In this document: positions 36,329 through 45,193 of the stretch, piece by piece
How the letters are laid out: each line of letters begins with the position of its first letter
How positions within the stretch are numbered: the first letter of the stretch is position 1
Translations under genes and position numbers: made by a program
Notes under the pieces: model-generated
The model's database searches: none
What the model was told of the DNA's origin: nothing
Seen by the model: only the letters and a program-made list of their open reading frames with translations
Source: Alphaproteobacteria bacterium
GTDB taxonomy: Bacteria > Pseudomonadota > Alphaproteobacteria > Puniceispirillales > Puniceispirillaceae
Length of the DNA: 64,000 bases
Assembly (NCBI GenBank): GCA_016780775.1
Contig: JADHLI010000003.1
Span: 1-64,000 of the forward strand
Direction of reading: 5' to 3'

Positions 36329-37639
36329 ATGGAAAATCTATCTATTATCATTCTCTTTTTATTCATTTTATTCACACTTCTTGGCGCGGGCGTTTGGGTA
36401 GGTCTGGCGCTAATGGGGGTCGCATGGGTAGGGATGGAATTATTCACCTCGCGCCCGGTTGGCGATGTGATGATCACCACCATTTGGGCATCATCATCAT
36501 CATGGACACTTACCGCGCTTCCGCTATTTATCTGGATGGGTGAGATTTTATATCGAACGCGATTATCTGAGGATATGTTTAGAGGCTTATCGCCATGGAT
36601 GGGCGGACTGCCCGGCGGTCTTGTGCATACCAATATTGTTGGCTGTACGGTTTTTGCGGCTGTGTCTGGCTCTTCTGCTGCAACGCTAACAACAGTGGGC
36701 AAGATGTCTATCCCAGAGCTGCGAAAGCGTAAATATCCAGAACCAATTATCATTGGCACTTTGGCAGGTGCGGCAACATTGGGGCTTATGATCCCACCGT
36801 CTCTGACCTTGATTGTCTATGGTGTTACTATCAATGAATCCATTACAAAATTATTCTTTGCAGGCATACTACCGGGTCTTGTTCTGGCGCTTATGTTTAT
36901 GACCTATGTTGCGATCTATTCCAAAATATCCAAAAAATGGAATCCCGACAGTGACCCGGTGATGAATTTTTCTGAAAAGCTGAAAAATTCGCGTTTCCTG
37001 ATACCTGTTTTATGTCTAATTGCAGTCGTTATTGGCTCTATGTATTTTGGATATGCCACTGCAACTGAAGCAGCTGCTTTTGGCGTTATTGGTGCGCTGA
37101 CCCTTGCCGCTGCACAAGGCACTTTAACCCCGCAAACCTTTTCAGCTAGCTTGATGGGTGCCACTAGAACTTCTGCAATGATTGCATTGATTTTGGCGGG
37201 GGCAGCTTTTCTATCTTTGTCGATGGGCTTCACTGGTTTGCCGCGTGGCCTTGCAAATCTGATAGCTGATCTTAATCTTAGCAAATTTGAATTGCTGATG
37301 GTTTTATTGGTGTTCTACATTATTCTTGGCATGTTTTTGGATGGTATCTCTTCGGTTGTTCTGACCATGGCTGTTGTAGAGCCGATGATCCGGCAGGCAG
37401 GCATTGATTTAATCTGGTTTGGTATTTTCATTGTTGTGGTTGTTGAGATGGCACAAATTACACCGCCTATTGGGTTCAACCTATTTGTTTTACAAGGCAT
37501 GACAGGACATGAGATGAGCTTTATTGCTCGGGCTGGATTTGCGATGTTTTTGATTATGGTCTTGATGGTGTTTGTGTTGATAGCCTTTCCTGAGCTGGCG
37601 ACTTGGCTTCCGGAGAATATCCGTAATCAGCCAGGTTAA
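36329..37639 (+). CDS. dctM: TRAP transporter large membrane subunit DctM
   Basis: 436 residues with about twelve hydrophobic segments. DctM landmarks include AVSGSSAATLTTVGKMSIPE, ATLGLMIPPSLTLIVYGV, GYATATEAAAFGVIGAL and QITPPIGFNLFVLQGM. It moves the substrate into the cell with a sodium gradient, using DctP to present it. The dctP-dctQ-dctM set is complete here, unlike the second TRAP locus near 62 kb. Confidence 0.95.
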   Translation: MENLSIIILFLFILFTLLGAGVWVGLALMGVAWVGMELFTSRPVGDVMITTIWASSSSWTLTALPLFIWMGEILYRTRLSEDMFRGLSPWMGGLPGGLVHTNIVGCTVFAAVSGSSAATLTTVGKMSIPELRKRKYPEPIIIGTLAGAATLGLMIPPSLTLIVYGVTINESITKLFFAGILPGLVLALMFMTYVAIYSKISKKWNPDSDPVMNFSEKLKNSRFLIPVLCLIAVVIGSMYFGYATATEAAAFGVIGALTLAAAQGTLTPQTFSASLMGATRTSAMIALILAGAAFLSLSMGFTGLPRGLANLIADLNLSKFELLMVLLVFYIILGMFLDGISSVVLTMAVVEPMIRQAGIDLIWFGIFIVVVVEMAQITPPIGFNLFVLQGMTGHEMSFIARAGFAMFLIMVLMVFVLIAFPELATWLPENIRNQPG

Positions 37640-37700
37640 TTCTACAAAATTCTAATTTTACACAGCATTTATCTCCCTCATTTGCGGGAAGGGGAAAATT

Positions 37701-38624
37701 ATGAGCTATGAAAATAGCGCTATCATCGCCATTGACTGGGGGACAAGCTCGCTTCGGGCATGGCTTCTTGATAGCACAGGAAACGTAAATAATTTTTATG
37801 CCGGCGCGCATGGGATATCCCATGTTGCAGATAAAGATTTTGCTTCTGTGCTAGAATTAGTTGTGGTTAAGCTTGGTGCTGAGGCGAGGAATGCGCCGAT
37901 TATCATGTGTGGGATGATAGGCTCTGCACAGGGATGGCGTGATGCAGGCTATTTGCAAAAATCTGCTGGCATTGCTGAACTCGCCGCCGCTGTCATTCAT
38001 CTAGAACAAAACCCATCTGTCTGGATTGTGCCAGGTGTTCAATCTGTATCAGCAGATGGGCTAGCCGATGTTATGCGCGGTGAGGAAACCGCCTTGGCCG
38101 GAATTATGGCTAGCCAGAAAATAACAGAAGGGCTGTTTTGCCTGCCTGGCACACATTCAAAATGGGTATCTATCAAAGATAGCCAAATAACCAGCCTATC
38201 TACTTTTATGACCGGGGAAGTGTTTCAGCTAATGCGCCAGCATTCCATCCTCAGCCCTCTTTTCCCAGAGGCAGAACAAGGGGTATCAGAGGATAGCAAC
38301 GGATTTATCCGAGGCCTGCAACTCGCTACAGGGGAGCTTGGCCTTTTGCATCAGCTATTTGCTGTGCGTGCTGGCATCTTAACTGGGCAGTTTGCAAAAA
38401 GCTCTGCGTTATCTATTCTGTCAGGTCTTGCGATTGGTAGCGAAATTCAACATATCGCAAAATTAGCGAGCACTCAGCCTGCGCCAACTTTTCTTAATGC
38501 CGCAGGGGTGATGGCGCATCTCTATCAAATGGCCTTTGCACATTTCAATATTGAATACCAGCTCATAGATGGTGAGGAAGCTAGCCGCGCGGGGTTGTAT
38601 GAAATTGCTCGCCATATCCTTTAG
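37701..38624 (+). CDS. dgoK: 2-dehydro-3-deoxygalactonokinase (DgoK)
   Basis: 307 residues. The DgoK family is recognised from AIDWGTSSLRAWLLD, IIMCGMIGSAQGW, RGEETALAG, LPGTHSKWV and TFMTGEVF. The enzyme phosphorylates 2-keto-3-deoxygalactonate in the De Ley-Doudoroff route of galactose and galacturonate breakdown. No KDPGal aldolase or galactonate dehydratase lies beside it; the HpaI-type aldolase and uronate dehydrogenase at 53.8-57 kb may belong to the same metabolism. It starts 61 bases after dctM behind GGAAGGGGA. Confidence 0.9.
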   Translation: MSYENSAIIAIDWGTSSLRAWLLDSTGNVNNFYAGAHGISHVADKDFASVLELVVVKLGAEARNAPIIMCGMIGSAQGWRDAGYLQKSAGIAELAAAVIHLEQNPSVWIVPGVQSVSADGLADVMRGEETALAGIMASQKITEGLFCLPGTHSKWVSIKDSQITSLSTFMTGEVFQLMRQHSILSPLFPEAEQGVSEDSNGFIRGLQLATGELGLLHQLFAVRAGILTGQFAKSSALSILSGLAIGSEIQHIAKLASTQPAPTFLNAAGVMAHLYQMAFAHFNIEYQLIDGEEASRAGLYEIARHIL

Positions 38625-38774
38625 GCGGCGCAGCAGGCGGTCTGTATTCTGCTAGATTTTCTTGTGCATGGTACGGAAAAGTCTGTAAAAATCTTTGCTT
38701 TAACAAACTTATCAGTTCACTCTAAATCTGCCCTTTTATCTGCTAGTCAAATGCTAAAAATTTAGGAAACATAG

Positions 38775-39554
38775 ATGACGCAAATATCACAACCAGATCA
38801 GCAGTTTATCAAAGTCAGCATCTGGCGCGGGGCAGGTGATAAAGGGGGCTATGAGACTTTTGATGTACCCGATCAGGAAAGCCAGACCATCTTGGATCTG
38901 GTTAGCTATATACAGCAATATATTGACCCCTCACTAACCTATCGTTTTGCATGCCGTGTGGGCATGTGTGGTTCTTGTGCGATGATGGTGAACGGTGTAC
39001 CGCGCTGGACCTGCAGAACCCATGTAAAGAAGATTACGGACAAGGCAGGTAGTCTAACCATCGCGCCGTTGCGGAATTTGCCTGTTATTAAAGACCTAGT
39101 TGTTGATATGGATGTCTTTTTTGATAAATGGGTGCGTGCAGAAGCTGTGCATCATCCTACCCGTTCTATTGAACAGGGGGTACAGCCAGTAAGCGAGGAC
39201 ACGGCGGAAAGACAGGCTGCAAATGCGGCGATTGAATGTATCAATTGCGCGGTTTGCTATGCTGCTTGTGATGTGGTTGCTAGCAATCCTGAGTATCTGG
39301 GGCCTGCGGCACTAAATCGGGCATGGTCACTGGTAAATGATGTGCGCGATGGTGGGCGCGAGGCAATATTGGAGGCGGTAAGTGGTACAGGGGGCTGTCA
39401 TAATTGCCACTCGCAGCAATCATGCCAGAAATATTGCCCTAATGAGCTCAATCCAACCGCCTCTATAGCTGGTCTGAAACGCGAAACTAGCAAATTTGCC
39501 CTTAGAAATTTATTGAACCCAGCTAATAAGCATAACCAAGGAGAGCCAGCATGA
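38775..39554 (+). CDS. Iron-sulfur subunit of an SDH/FRD-like complex
   Basis: 259 residues. The N-terminal plant-type [2Fe-2S] site is CRVGMCGSC with a later C, the [4Fe-4S] site is CINCAVCYAAC, and the [3Fe-4S] site is in CHNCHSQQSCQKYCPNE. All three clusters of succinate dehydrogenase / fumarate reductase B subunits are thus present. The ending is long and charged. It is the first gene of an unusual B-C-D-A order and overlaps the next gene by ATGA. The C subunit ATG falls inside its last codons, so translation is coupled. Confidence 0.9.
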   Translation: MTQISQPDQQFIKVSIWRGAGDKGGYETFDVPDQESQTILDLVSYIQQYIDPSLTYRFACRVGMCGSCAMMVNGVPRWTCRTHVKKITDKAGSLTIAPLRNLPVIKDLVVDMDVFFDKWVRAEAVHHPTRSIEQGVQPVSEDTAERQAANAAIECINCAVCYAACDVVASNPEYLGPAALNRAWSLVNDVRDGGREAILEAVSGTGGCHNCHSQQSCQKYCPNELNPTASIAGLKRETSKFALRNLLNPANKHNQGEPA

Positions 39555-39880
39555 TAAATGCCCGTCTTTATATTATGCAGCGGCTGACTGCACTGATAAT
39601 GGCTCCTTTAGTGATTGGCCATATTGGGGTGATGATATATGCGGTTCAAAATGGGTTAAGTGCGGAAGAGATTTTAGGGCGTACGCAAGGCAGCTATTTT
39701 TGGGCGATATTTTATGGCACCTTTGCACTTGCGGTAGCTATCCATGCGGCAATTGGCCTGCGTGCGATTTTACATGAATGGGTGCGCCTTGATGGGATGG
39801 TTTTAAACTTAGTTTGCTGGGCTATTGCTGCGGGGTTGGCAGGTCTTGGATTGCAGGCAGTCTATAGTGTGACAGGATAG
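39551..39880 (+). CDS. SDH-like membrane anchor subunit 1
   Basis: 109 residues with three hydrophobic segments. Histidines in APLVIGHIGVMIY and in AVAIHAAIGLRAILHEW sit where heme b and quinone-site residues are found in SDH anchors. QRLTALIMAPL is a typical anchor N-terminus. It starts at the ATGA overlap with the iron-sulfur gene and would form the membrane part with the next gene. Confidence 0.8.
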   Translation: MINARLYIMQRLTALIMAPLVIGHIGVMIYAVQNGLSAEEILGRTQGSYFWAIFYGTFALAVAIHAAIGLRAILHEWVRLDGMVLNLVCWAIAAGLAGLGLQAVYSVTG

Positions 39881-39887
39881 AGCAGCA

Positions 39888-40241
39888 ATGAAAGTTTCAG
39901 GACATCAAAGACACGGCCTCTGGTTTGCTTATATCTCGCATCGCCTGTCTGGGCTGTTGCTAGCTTTGTTTCTGCCCTTGCATTTCTGGGTGTTGTCATT
40001 GGCTTTAAATGACCGCGCGGCATTGGACGGGTTTCTGTCATGGACAGATTTATGGTATGTTAAGGTAGCAGAATATGGGCTGGTGTTTCTGCTATCGTTA
40101 CATTTCTTTGGCGGGTTGAGGCTGATGGCACTAGAATGGTTGCCATGGTCAGCGCGCCAAAAAACCTATGCCGCTACTGCACTTGCTGCTGGTTTTGCGG
40201 TTTCAACAAGTTTTTTCCTGAGTGCAACTTTTTATGGCTGA
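39888..40241 (+). CDS. SDH-like membrane anchor subunit 2 (SdhC-type cytochrome b)
   Basis: 117 residues with three hydrophobic segments. YISHRLSGLLLALFLPLHFW is the SdhC-type SHRxSG...H motif, whose His and Ser/Arg contact heme b and quinone. LLSLHFFGGLRLMALEW follows in helix 2. Together with subunit 1 it gives a two-anchor, six-helix membrane domain. Its end overlaps the possible early starts of the flavoprotein gene. Confidence 0.82.
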   Translation: MKVSGHQRHGLWFAYISHRLSGLLLALFLPLHFWVLSLALNDRAALDGFLSWTDLWYVKVAEYGLVFLLSLHFFGGLRLMALEWLPWSARQKTYAATALAAGFAVSTSFFLSATFYG

Positions 40242-40248
40242 GATAAAA

Positions 40249-41994
40249 ATGACCGAAATTGAACGGCATGATACCGATATTCTAATCCTTGGCTCTGGTG
40301 GTGCTGGGCTGTTTGCTGCCTTGCATGCACAAAAAGCAGCACCTGATCTTAAAATAACATTGGCGGTCAAGGGGCTGATAGGAAAATGCGGGTGCACACG
40401 GATGGTGCAGGGCGGCTATAATGTTGCGCTTGGCGGCGGGGATACGGTTGAGCGGCATTTCATGGATACCGTTATTGGCGGCAAATGGCTGCCTGATCAG
40501 GATATGGCATGGCGGCTTTGCTCGCTTGCGGTGGAGCGCATCACTGAGCTTGAAAATGAGGTAGGATGCTTTTTTGATCGTAATGCAGATGGCAGCCTGC
40601 ATCAAAAGGCCTTTGCGGGTCAAACCGCTGACAGAACTGTGCATAAGGGTGATTTGACGGGTATTGAGATTATTAGTCGCCTGATGGAACAGGTGCTTCG
40701 CCGTCCAGTTGAAAAATTGCAAGAACATCGCGCTATCGCTTTTATTCCAGCTTCTGGCGGTGACGGGCTAGCAGGGGTGTTGTTTATCGATATGCGTACG
40801 GGCAAATTCAGGTTTGTGCGCGCTAAAACGGTGCTAATGTCGACTGGTGGTGGCCCAACGATGTATCGCTATCACACGCCTTCTGGTGATAAGACGATGG
40901 ATGGGCTGGCGATGGCGTTGCGGCGGGGCCTGCCTTTGCGGGATATGGAAATGGTGCAGTTCCATCCTACTGGCTTGTTGGCAGGCGATCATACCCGAAT
41001 GACCGGCACGGTATTGGAAGAAGGCTTGCGTGGAGCAGGTGGGCATTTGCTGAACAGTTATGATGATAGGTTCATGTTTGGCTATGATGCCCGCGGTGAG
41101 CGTGCTACCCGCGATGTGGTTAGCCGCGGCATTTATGCTGAAATGCGCAAATCTAATGCAAGCCCAAATGGCGGGGTCTACATCTCTATGAGCCATTTAG
41201 GTGAAGATAAGGTGCGTGCGCTGTTCCCTGGAATGGTCAAACGCTGTGCAGATAGCGGCTTTGATCTGGCAGCTGGTAAAGTGGAGGTAGTACCAACCGC
41301 CCATTATTTCATGGGCGGTGTGGTTGTTGATATCGATACCAAAACCCAGATGCCGGGACTTTATGTGGCAGGGGAAGATGCTGGCGGTGCGCATGGATCT
41401 AACCGTCTAGGCGGCAATGGTGTTGCAAATTCCACTGTCTATGGCGGGGTGGCTGGCGATGTGATGGGGCGCGATGCATTGAAAATGGGGGCTTTGCGCG
41501 AACCAGATGAAGGCATATTGCAAGATGAAATTGCGCGCGCCTGCCGACCTTTTGCTAAGACAGGTGGTGATTTAAACAGCTTGCGCCGGGACTTGCGCCA
41601 GACCATGTGGGATGATGTGGGCGTGATGCGCGATGCGGCTGGCCTAAAAACTGGCTTGCAAAAATTAGAACAGATTAAGCGTGATTTATATGAAATTGGC
41701 GTTGAAGATGGCGTTCGTGCCTTTAACCTGACGTGGCATGATTGGCTTAATCTAGATAATCTTATTGAGATATCACAAGTGATAGGCGAAGCTGCCTTAG
41801 CGCGTGAAAACTCGCGTGGTGCGCATTTCCGTGAAGATTTCCCAACTGAAGGGGATTTGGACAACTCCTATTTCACGCTGGCCAAGCAAATTGGTGATAA
41901 GCTTGAGGTTACCCGTGAGGATGTTGTGTTCTCTATCGTGCGTCCTGGTGAAACTATCTTGCCAGAAGATGCTCCTGAAACACTGGTGTCCTAA
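40249..41994 (+). CDS. SDH/FRD-like flavoprotein lacking the covalent-FAD histidine
   Basis: About 581 residues. The FAD fold (ILGSGGAGLFAALHA) and the dicarboxylate active site are intact: MVQFHPTGL, EEGLRGAGG, RATRDVVSRG with the proton-shuttling arginine, AHYFMGGVVVD and GSNRLGGNG. The usual SHTxxAQGG motif, whose histidine covalently binds FAD in succinate dehydrogenase and fumarate reductase, reads CTRMVQGG, with Cys49 (40393-40395) at the histidine position. So FAD is probably bound non-covalently, as in L-aspartate oxidase. The enzyme may prefer fumarate reduction or another dicarboxylate. I use the ATG at 40249, behind GAGATAAAA; the frame also opens at 40222 and 40234, overlapping the anchor gene. 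Confidence 0.85.
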   Translation: MTEIERHDTDILILGSGGAGLFAALHAQKAAPDLKITLAVKGLIGKCGCTRMVQGGYNVALGGGDTVERHFMDTVIGGKWLPDQDMAWRLCSLAVERITELENEVGCFFDRNADGSLHQKAFAGQTADRTVHKGDLTGIEIISRLMEQVLRRPVEKLQEHRAIAFIPASGGDGLAGVLFIDMRTGKFRFVRAKTVLMSTGGGPTMYRYHTPSGDKTMDGLAMALRRGLPLRDMEMVQFHPTGLLAGDHTRMTGTVLEEGLRGAGGHLLNSYDDRFMFGYDARGERATRDVVSRGIYAEMRKSNASPNGGVYISMSHLGEDKVRALFPGMVKRCADSGFDLAAGKVEVVPTAHYFMGGVVVDIDTKTQMPGLYVAGEDAGGAHGSNRLGGNGVANSTVYGGVAGDVMGRDALKMGALREPDEGILQDEIARACRPFAKTGGDLNSLRRDLRQTMWDDVGVMRDAAGLKTGLQKLEQIKRDLYEIGVEDGVRAFNLTWHDWLNLDNLIEISQVIGEAALARENSRGAHFREDFPTEGDLDNSYFTLAKQIGDKLEVTREDVVFSIVRPGETILPEDAPETLVS

Positions 41995-42052
41995 TGGTTT
42001 TGAGGTATGTTAGCCTAACAGGCAGGCCGCATGGGCCTAAGGAAGCTTTAAG

Positions 42053-43021
42053 ATGATATCCACTAACCTTATTCAACAGACAGCTGAAACCTTGATGGAA
42101 AAGGCGGCCATTGAAATTCCGCAAGACTATCTAGAGGGGCTAAAGGGTGCAGCCTCTAAAGAGGATGGCGATCTATCTGCTTTTGTATTACAGGCGATGC
42201 TGGAGAATTATGAAGCGGCTAAAGAAGACAGACGGGCAATGTGTGGGGATACTGGCACGCCGCGTTGGTATGTAAAAATGGGTAATGAGGCAGCGATAGA
42301 GGGCGGGCCAGTAGCGATGGAAACGGCCCTTAGGCGTGCAACCGCGAATGCAACGCAAAATGTCCCGCTACGCCCAAACCGTGTGCACCCGCTTTGGCGC
42401 ACCGATCATAATAATAATGTTGGTATTGGCGCTCCGGAGATTGAATATGCGTTTGAGCCAGATGGGGACTGGATAGACCTGACAACTGTACATAAGGGCG
42501 GCTTGTTTGGCACAGACTACAGAATGTTGTTCCCATCTGACGGTATTGCGGGGATAAAGCGGTTTTACCTAGATAGTCTTGTTGCTTTTGGCAAGCGCGG
42601 CCTTGCCTGTCAGCCGGCAATCATCGGTATTGGTTTAGGCGGGACAAAAGATGCATGTATGGTTCTAGGCAAGCGAGCCGCCTGTTTGCGGGTAGTAGGG
42701 GACAAAAACCCAGATCCTAAAATAGCCGCGTTAGAAGCTGAATTTACTGAGCTTGGCAATAATATCGGCATGGGGGCAATGGGCTTTGTTGGCAGCTCTA
42801 TGGTGATCGATTGTAATATCGAAGTAGGCTATTGCCACACTGGCGGAATGCAGATGTCGGTGCATGCATTTTGTCTGTCATCTAGGCGAGCGGTAGCTCG
42901 TATTTATAGTGATGGCCATGTTGAATATCGCACAGACCCTAACTGGTTCACCCCTTATCAGCGCCGGGAAACCGTAGAATGGGAGGACAGCGCATGGCTG
43001 GAAAAAGCCCACGCAAATTAA
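42053..43021 (+). CDS. Class I fumarase / tartrate dehydratase alpha subunit
   Basis: 322 residues of the iron-sulfur hydro-lyase alpha subunit. Three cysteines in family positions would ligate the [4Fe-4S] cluster: MCGDTGTPRWYV, GTKDACMVLGK and EVGYCHTGGMQMS. Class I two-subunit enzymes hydrate fumarate, dehydrate tartrate, or act on mesaconate. Because it follows the SDH-like genes, a fumarate/malate role is likely. The ribosome site AAGGAAG lies 9 bases upstream. The beta gene starts inside its 3' end. Confidence 0.88.
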   Translation: MISTNLIQQTAETLMEKAAIEIPQDYLEGLKGAASKEDGDLSAFVLQAMLENYEAAKEDRRAMCGDTGTPRWYVKMGNEAAIEGGPVAMETALRRATANATQNVPLRPNRVHPLWRTDHNNNVGIGAPEIEYAFEPDGDWIDLTTVHKGGLFGTDYRMLFPSDGIAGIKRFYLDSLVAFGKRGLACQPAIIGIGLGGTKDACMVLGKRAACLRVVGDKNPDPKIAALEAEFTELGNNIGMGAMGFVGSSMVIDCNIEVGYCHTGGMQMSVHAFCLSSRRAVARIYSDGHVEYRTDPNWFTPYQRRETVEWEDSAWLEKAHAN

Positions 43022-43668
43022 GGTTAAGCACAAACCCCACCCACGAAGCGCTGTCCGAATTGCGGCTTGGCGATGTGGTGTATTTGGATGGCACACTCTA
43101 TACAGCACGTGAAGGCGTTTATATGCGCGCGTTAGAGGAAAAGGCCAATATACCTATGGAGCTACCTGCTAAGAGTGCGGCAAACTTTCACTGCTCTCCT
43201 GCGGCCAGCATTAATAGTGATGGTTCTTTTAACCTAGGTGCAGTCACCGCTACGGCTTCATTTCGATTTTCGAAATGGATTGGCGACTGGATGGCAGCTT
43301 CTGGCGCAAAGCTCATTATTGGCAAAGGCGGAATGAGCGCAGAAGACTATAAGCAGCATTTTGTGCCGAACGGCGCTGTCTATCTGACCACAGTTGGCTA
43401 TGGCACTGGCGCATTATTAGGGCGCGGGGTGAAAAAGGTGGTAGATGTGCATTGGCATGAAGAGCTTGGCCTAGCTCAGGCTATGTGGGTAATTGAAGTT
43501 GAGAATATGGGCCCGTTCATTGTGGAAAGCGACTTGAAAGGCAATAGCCTGTTTGAGCGAGAAAATGAGAAGATCGCGCGTAATCTTGAAGCCTTGTATG
43601 AAGGTACCAAGCCTGCGACATTGAAACGCTATGGCGAGACAGATGATCGTAAAGATGAGCTGATTTAA
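42994..43668 (+). CDS. Class I fumarase / tartrate dehydratase beta subunit
   Basis: About 224 residues. The swivel domain is seen in LRLGDVVYLDGTLYTAREGV and the C-terminal GYGTGALLGRGVKKVVDVHWHEELG. This subunit closes the active site over the alpha subunit. The ATG at 42994 has GGAGG 7 bases upstream, overlapping the alpha gene by 28 bases, so the two are translationally coupled. The frame extends to 42979, before that ribosome site. Confidence 0.88.
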   Translation: MAGKSPRKLRLSTNPTHEALSELRLGDVVYLDGTLYTAREGVYMRALEEKANIPMELPAKSAANFHCSPAASINSDGSFNLGAVTATASFRFSKWIGDWMAASGAKLIIGKGGMSAEDYKQHFVPNGAVYLTTVGYGTGALLGRGVKKVVDVHWHEELGLAQAMWVIEVENMGPFIVESDLKGNSLFERENEKIARNLEALYEGTKPATLKRYGETDDRKDELI

Positions 43669-43678
43669 GCCATATTTA

Positions 43679-44428
43679 TTATAGCCCCGTCAGGCTACGC
43701 AGAATAAGCATTAGGCCAGAGACAAACATCAAAATGATTAATAGCCGCCTAAACTGTTCATTATCCAGCCTTTTAAACAGCCAAATGCCAGTTTGTGCCG
43801 CAATAAGACCAGCTGGCATCACCACCGCCAAATGAACAAGGCTATTCAGGCTATAGGCGCCGTTAACAGCAACCATCAAAACTGACAAGCCGAGAACTGC
43901 AACATTATAGGGTTGCAGCACTGCGCGTGTTTCATTCTTACTGTAGGGCCGCATTGACAGCCAGACAGTGATGATAGCGCCAGATAGCCCAGCAGCCCCG
44001 CCCAAAACCCCGCCAATTAATCCAACCATCCTATCAATAACAGGCGCGCGCTTGCTTAAGACAGGTAAATTCGCGCGCAAGGCAAAAAACCCGCCATAAA
44101 ATAGCATGAACAAACCAATGAGCGTTTTCAGGATAGTGGTATCAATAAAGCTAAGACTATAGACGCCCAGCGGGATACCAAATAGCGCGGGCAATAAAAA
44201 GCGCAAAAGACGCTTTTGGTTATCGAAAATTTGTTGGCGTACAATCCATAACCCTTGCAAACCGCTAAAAACAGACAGCACTAACACTAATCCAACAGCC
44301 TCAAGGGGAGGTAATATCTGCAACAAAAACCCTAGCGCAAATAAAGCGGTGCCAAACCCTGCTAGGCCGTTTATGAAGCCGCCAGCGAGGCCTGCTAGCA
44401 GCAGATAGATAAGCATTTCGCCAGTCAT
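43679..44428 (-). CDS. TauE/SafE family membrane permease
   Basis: 249 residues with about eight hydrophobic segments. GGFINGLAGFGTALFALGFLL and GGVLGGAAGLSGAIITVWL are the two repeat signatures of the TauE/SafE (sulfite exporter) family. These proteins move small anions such as sulfite, sulfoacetate or organosulfonates; the substrate here is unknown. It starts immediately after the preceding 81-residue gene and converges on the fumarase gene. Confidence 0.85.
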   Translation of the reverse strand: MTGEMLIYLLLAGLAGGFINGLAGFGTALFALGFLLQILPPLEAVGLVLVLSVFSGLQGLWIVRQQIFDNQKRLLRFLLPALFGIPLGVYSLSFIDTTILKTLIGLFMLFYGGFFALRANLPVLSKRAPVIDRMVGLIGGVLGGAAGLSGAIITVWLSMRPYSKNETRAVLQPYNVAVLGLSVLMVAVNGAYSLNSLVHLAVVMPAGLIAAQTGIWLFKRLDNEQFRRLLIILMFVSGLMLILRSLTGL

Positions 44429-44674
44429 TTATTTCATTTCTACCAGCACACGCTTTTGATACATGCCCCATAAATCTGATAGCAGCTTTTCATCAAAACT
44501 TGCAAAAATAGCAGCCCCAGCAGGATCATCTGAGAAAACCAATCTCAATAATTCATTAAAGCCTGTCTGATCGCCGGGCGGATCTAGCTCATGGCGGGCG
44601 CGAAATTCGTCTGTTTTCGCAAATATCGCTTCGATCATATCACGCATTTGGTCAGGCGAGGGATTGCGGCTCAT
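44429..44674 (-). CDS. Small conserved-looking protein of unknown function
   Basis: 81 residues, not recognised. It is acidic and probably helical, with no signal peptide, no membrane segment and no cysteine. The stop codon abuts the TauE/SafE start without a gap, which argues for a true co-transcribed gene. It may be cytoplasmic and linked to the permease or to the DUF952 gene upstream. Confidence 0.6.
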   Translation of the reverse strand: MSRNPSPDQMRDMIEAIFAKTDEFRARHELDPPGDQTGFNELLRLVFSDDPAGAAIFASFDEKLLSDLWGMYQKRVLVEMK

Positions 44675-44695
44675 TTTATTCTCACTTTATTCGAA

Positions 44696-45040
44696 TTAGT
44701 TTTGGCGTAACGGGGGCAGGATATGAATTTTGTCCTCATCAAGGGCAAGCGGCCATACAGCACTAACCGCAGATAAAGGCAGGCTATCATAAAGATGCGG
44801 GAATAGCTGGCCACCTCTAGATGTCTCCCATCTGATATCTAAAGTACTTGCATCTACCTCAATCAGCAACAAATCTGTCTGACTTGTAAAATGCAAGCTG
44901 AGTGTCCGCGCAACTTGCTGGTCCGTGGAGAAGTGAATATAACCATCTGTTAAATCAATTTCTGCGCCATTGAAAACGCCTGTTTTTTCTGCTTCTTCCC
45001 ATAAAGGGCGGGCACAAATTTTATAGATAAAGCGCTGCAT
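44696..45040 (-). CDS. DUF952 family protein
   Basis: About 114 residues. The family is recognised from IYKICARPLWEEA, DGYIHFSTDQQVARTL and RGGQLFPHLYDSLPLSAV. The function is unknown; the fold is compact with a conserved IHFS motif. The ATG at 45040 is preferred; the frame reaches a TTG at 45049. It heads a short minus-strand group with the 81-residue and TauE genes. Confidence 0.8.
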   Translation of the reverse strand: MQRFIYKICARPLWEEAEKTGVFNGAEIDLTDGYIHFSTDQQVARTLSLHFTSQTDLLLIEVDASTLDIRWETSRGGQLFPHLYDSLPLSAVSAVWPLALDEDKIHILPPLRQN

Positions 45041-45193
45041 CTTATCCAAGCTTTCCCAAACCTAATACTTTCTGTTTCATAACAGTCGAGAAGAGCAGGG
45101 GCAATGCTGTCTGTGCGCATTGACTATTTCCCTTAAAATACCAGTTAAAACGATAAGACAGGAACATCTAAAAACCAGCTTAGGGGCTAAAAT

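Noticed and set aside
40620-41864. Several minus-strand frames of 60-150 codons opposite the SDH-like flavoprotein
   Set aside because: They mirror a strongly recognisable gene and carry no ribosome site or family motif.
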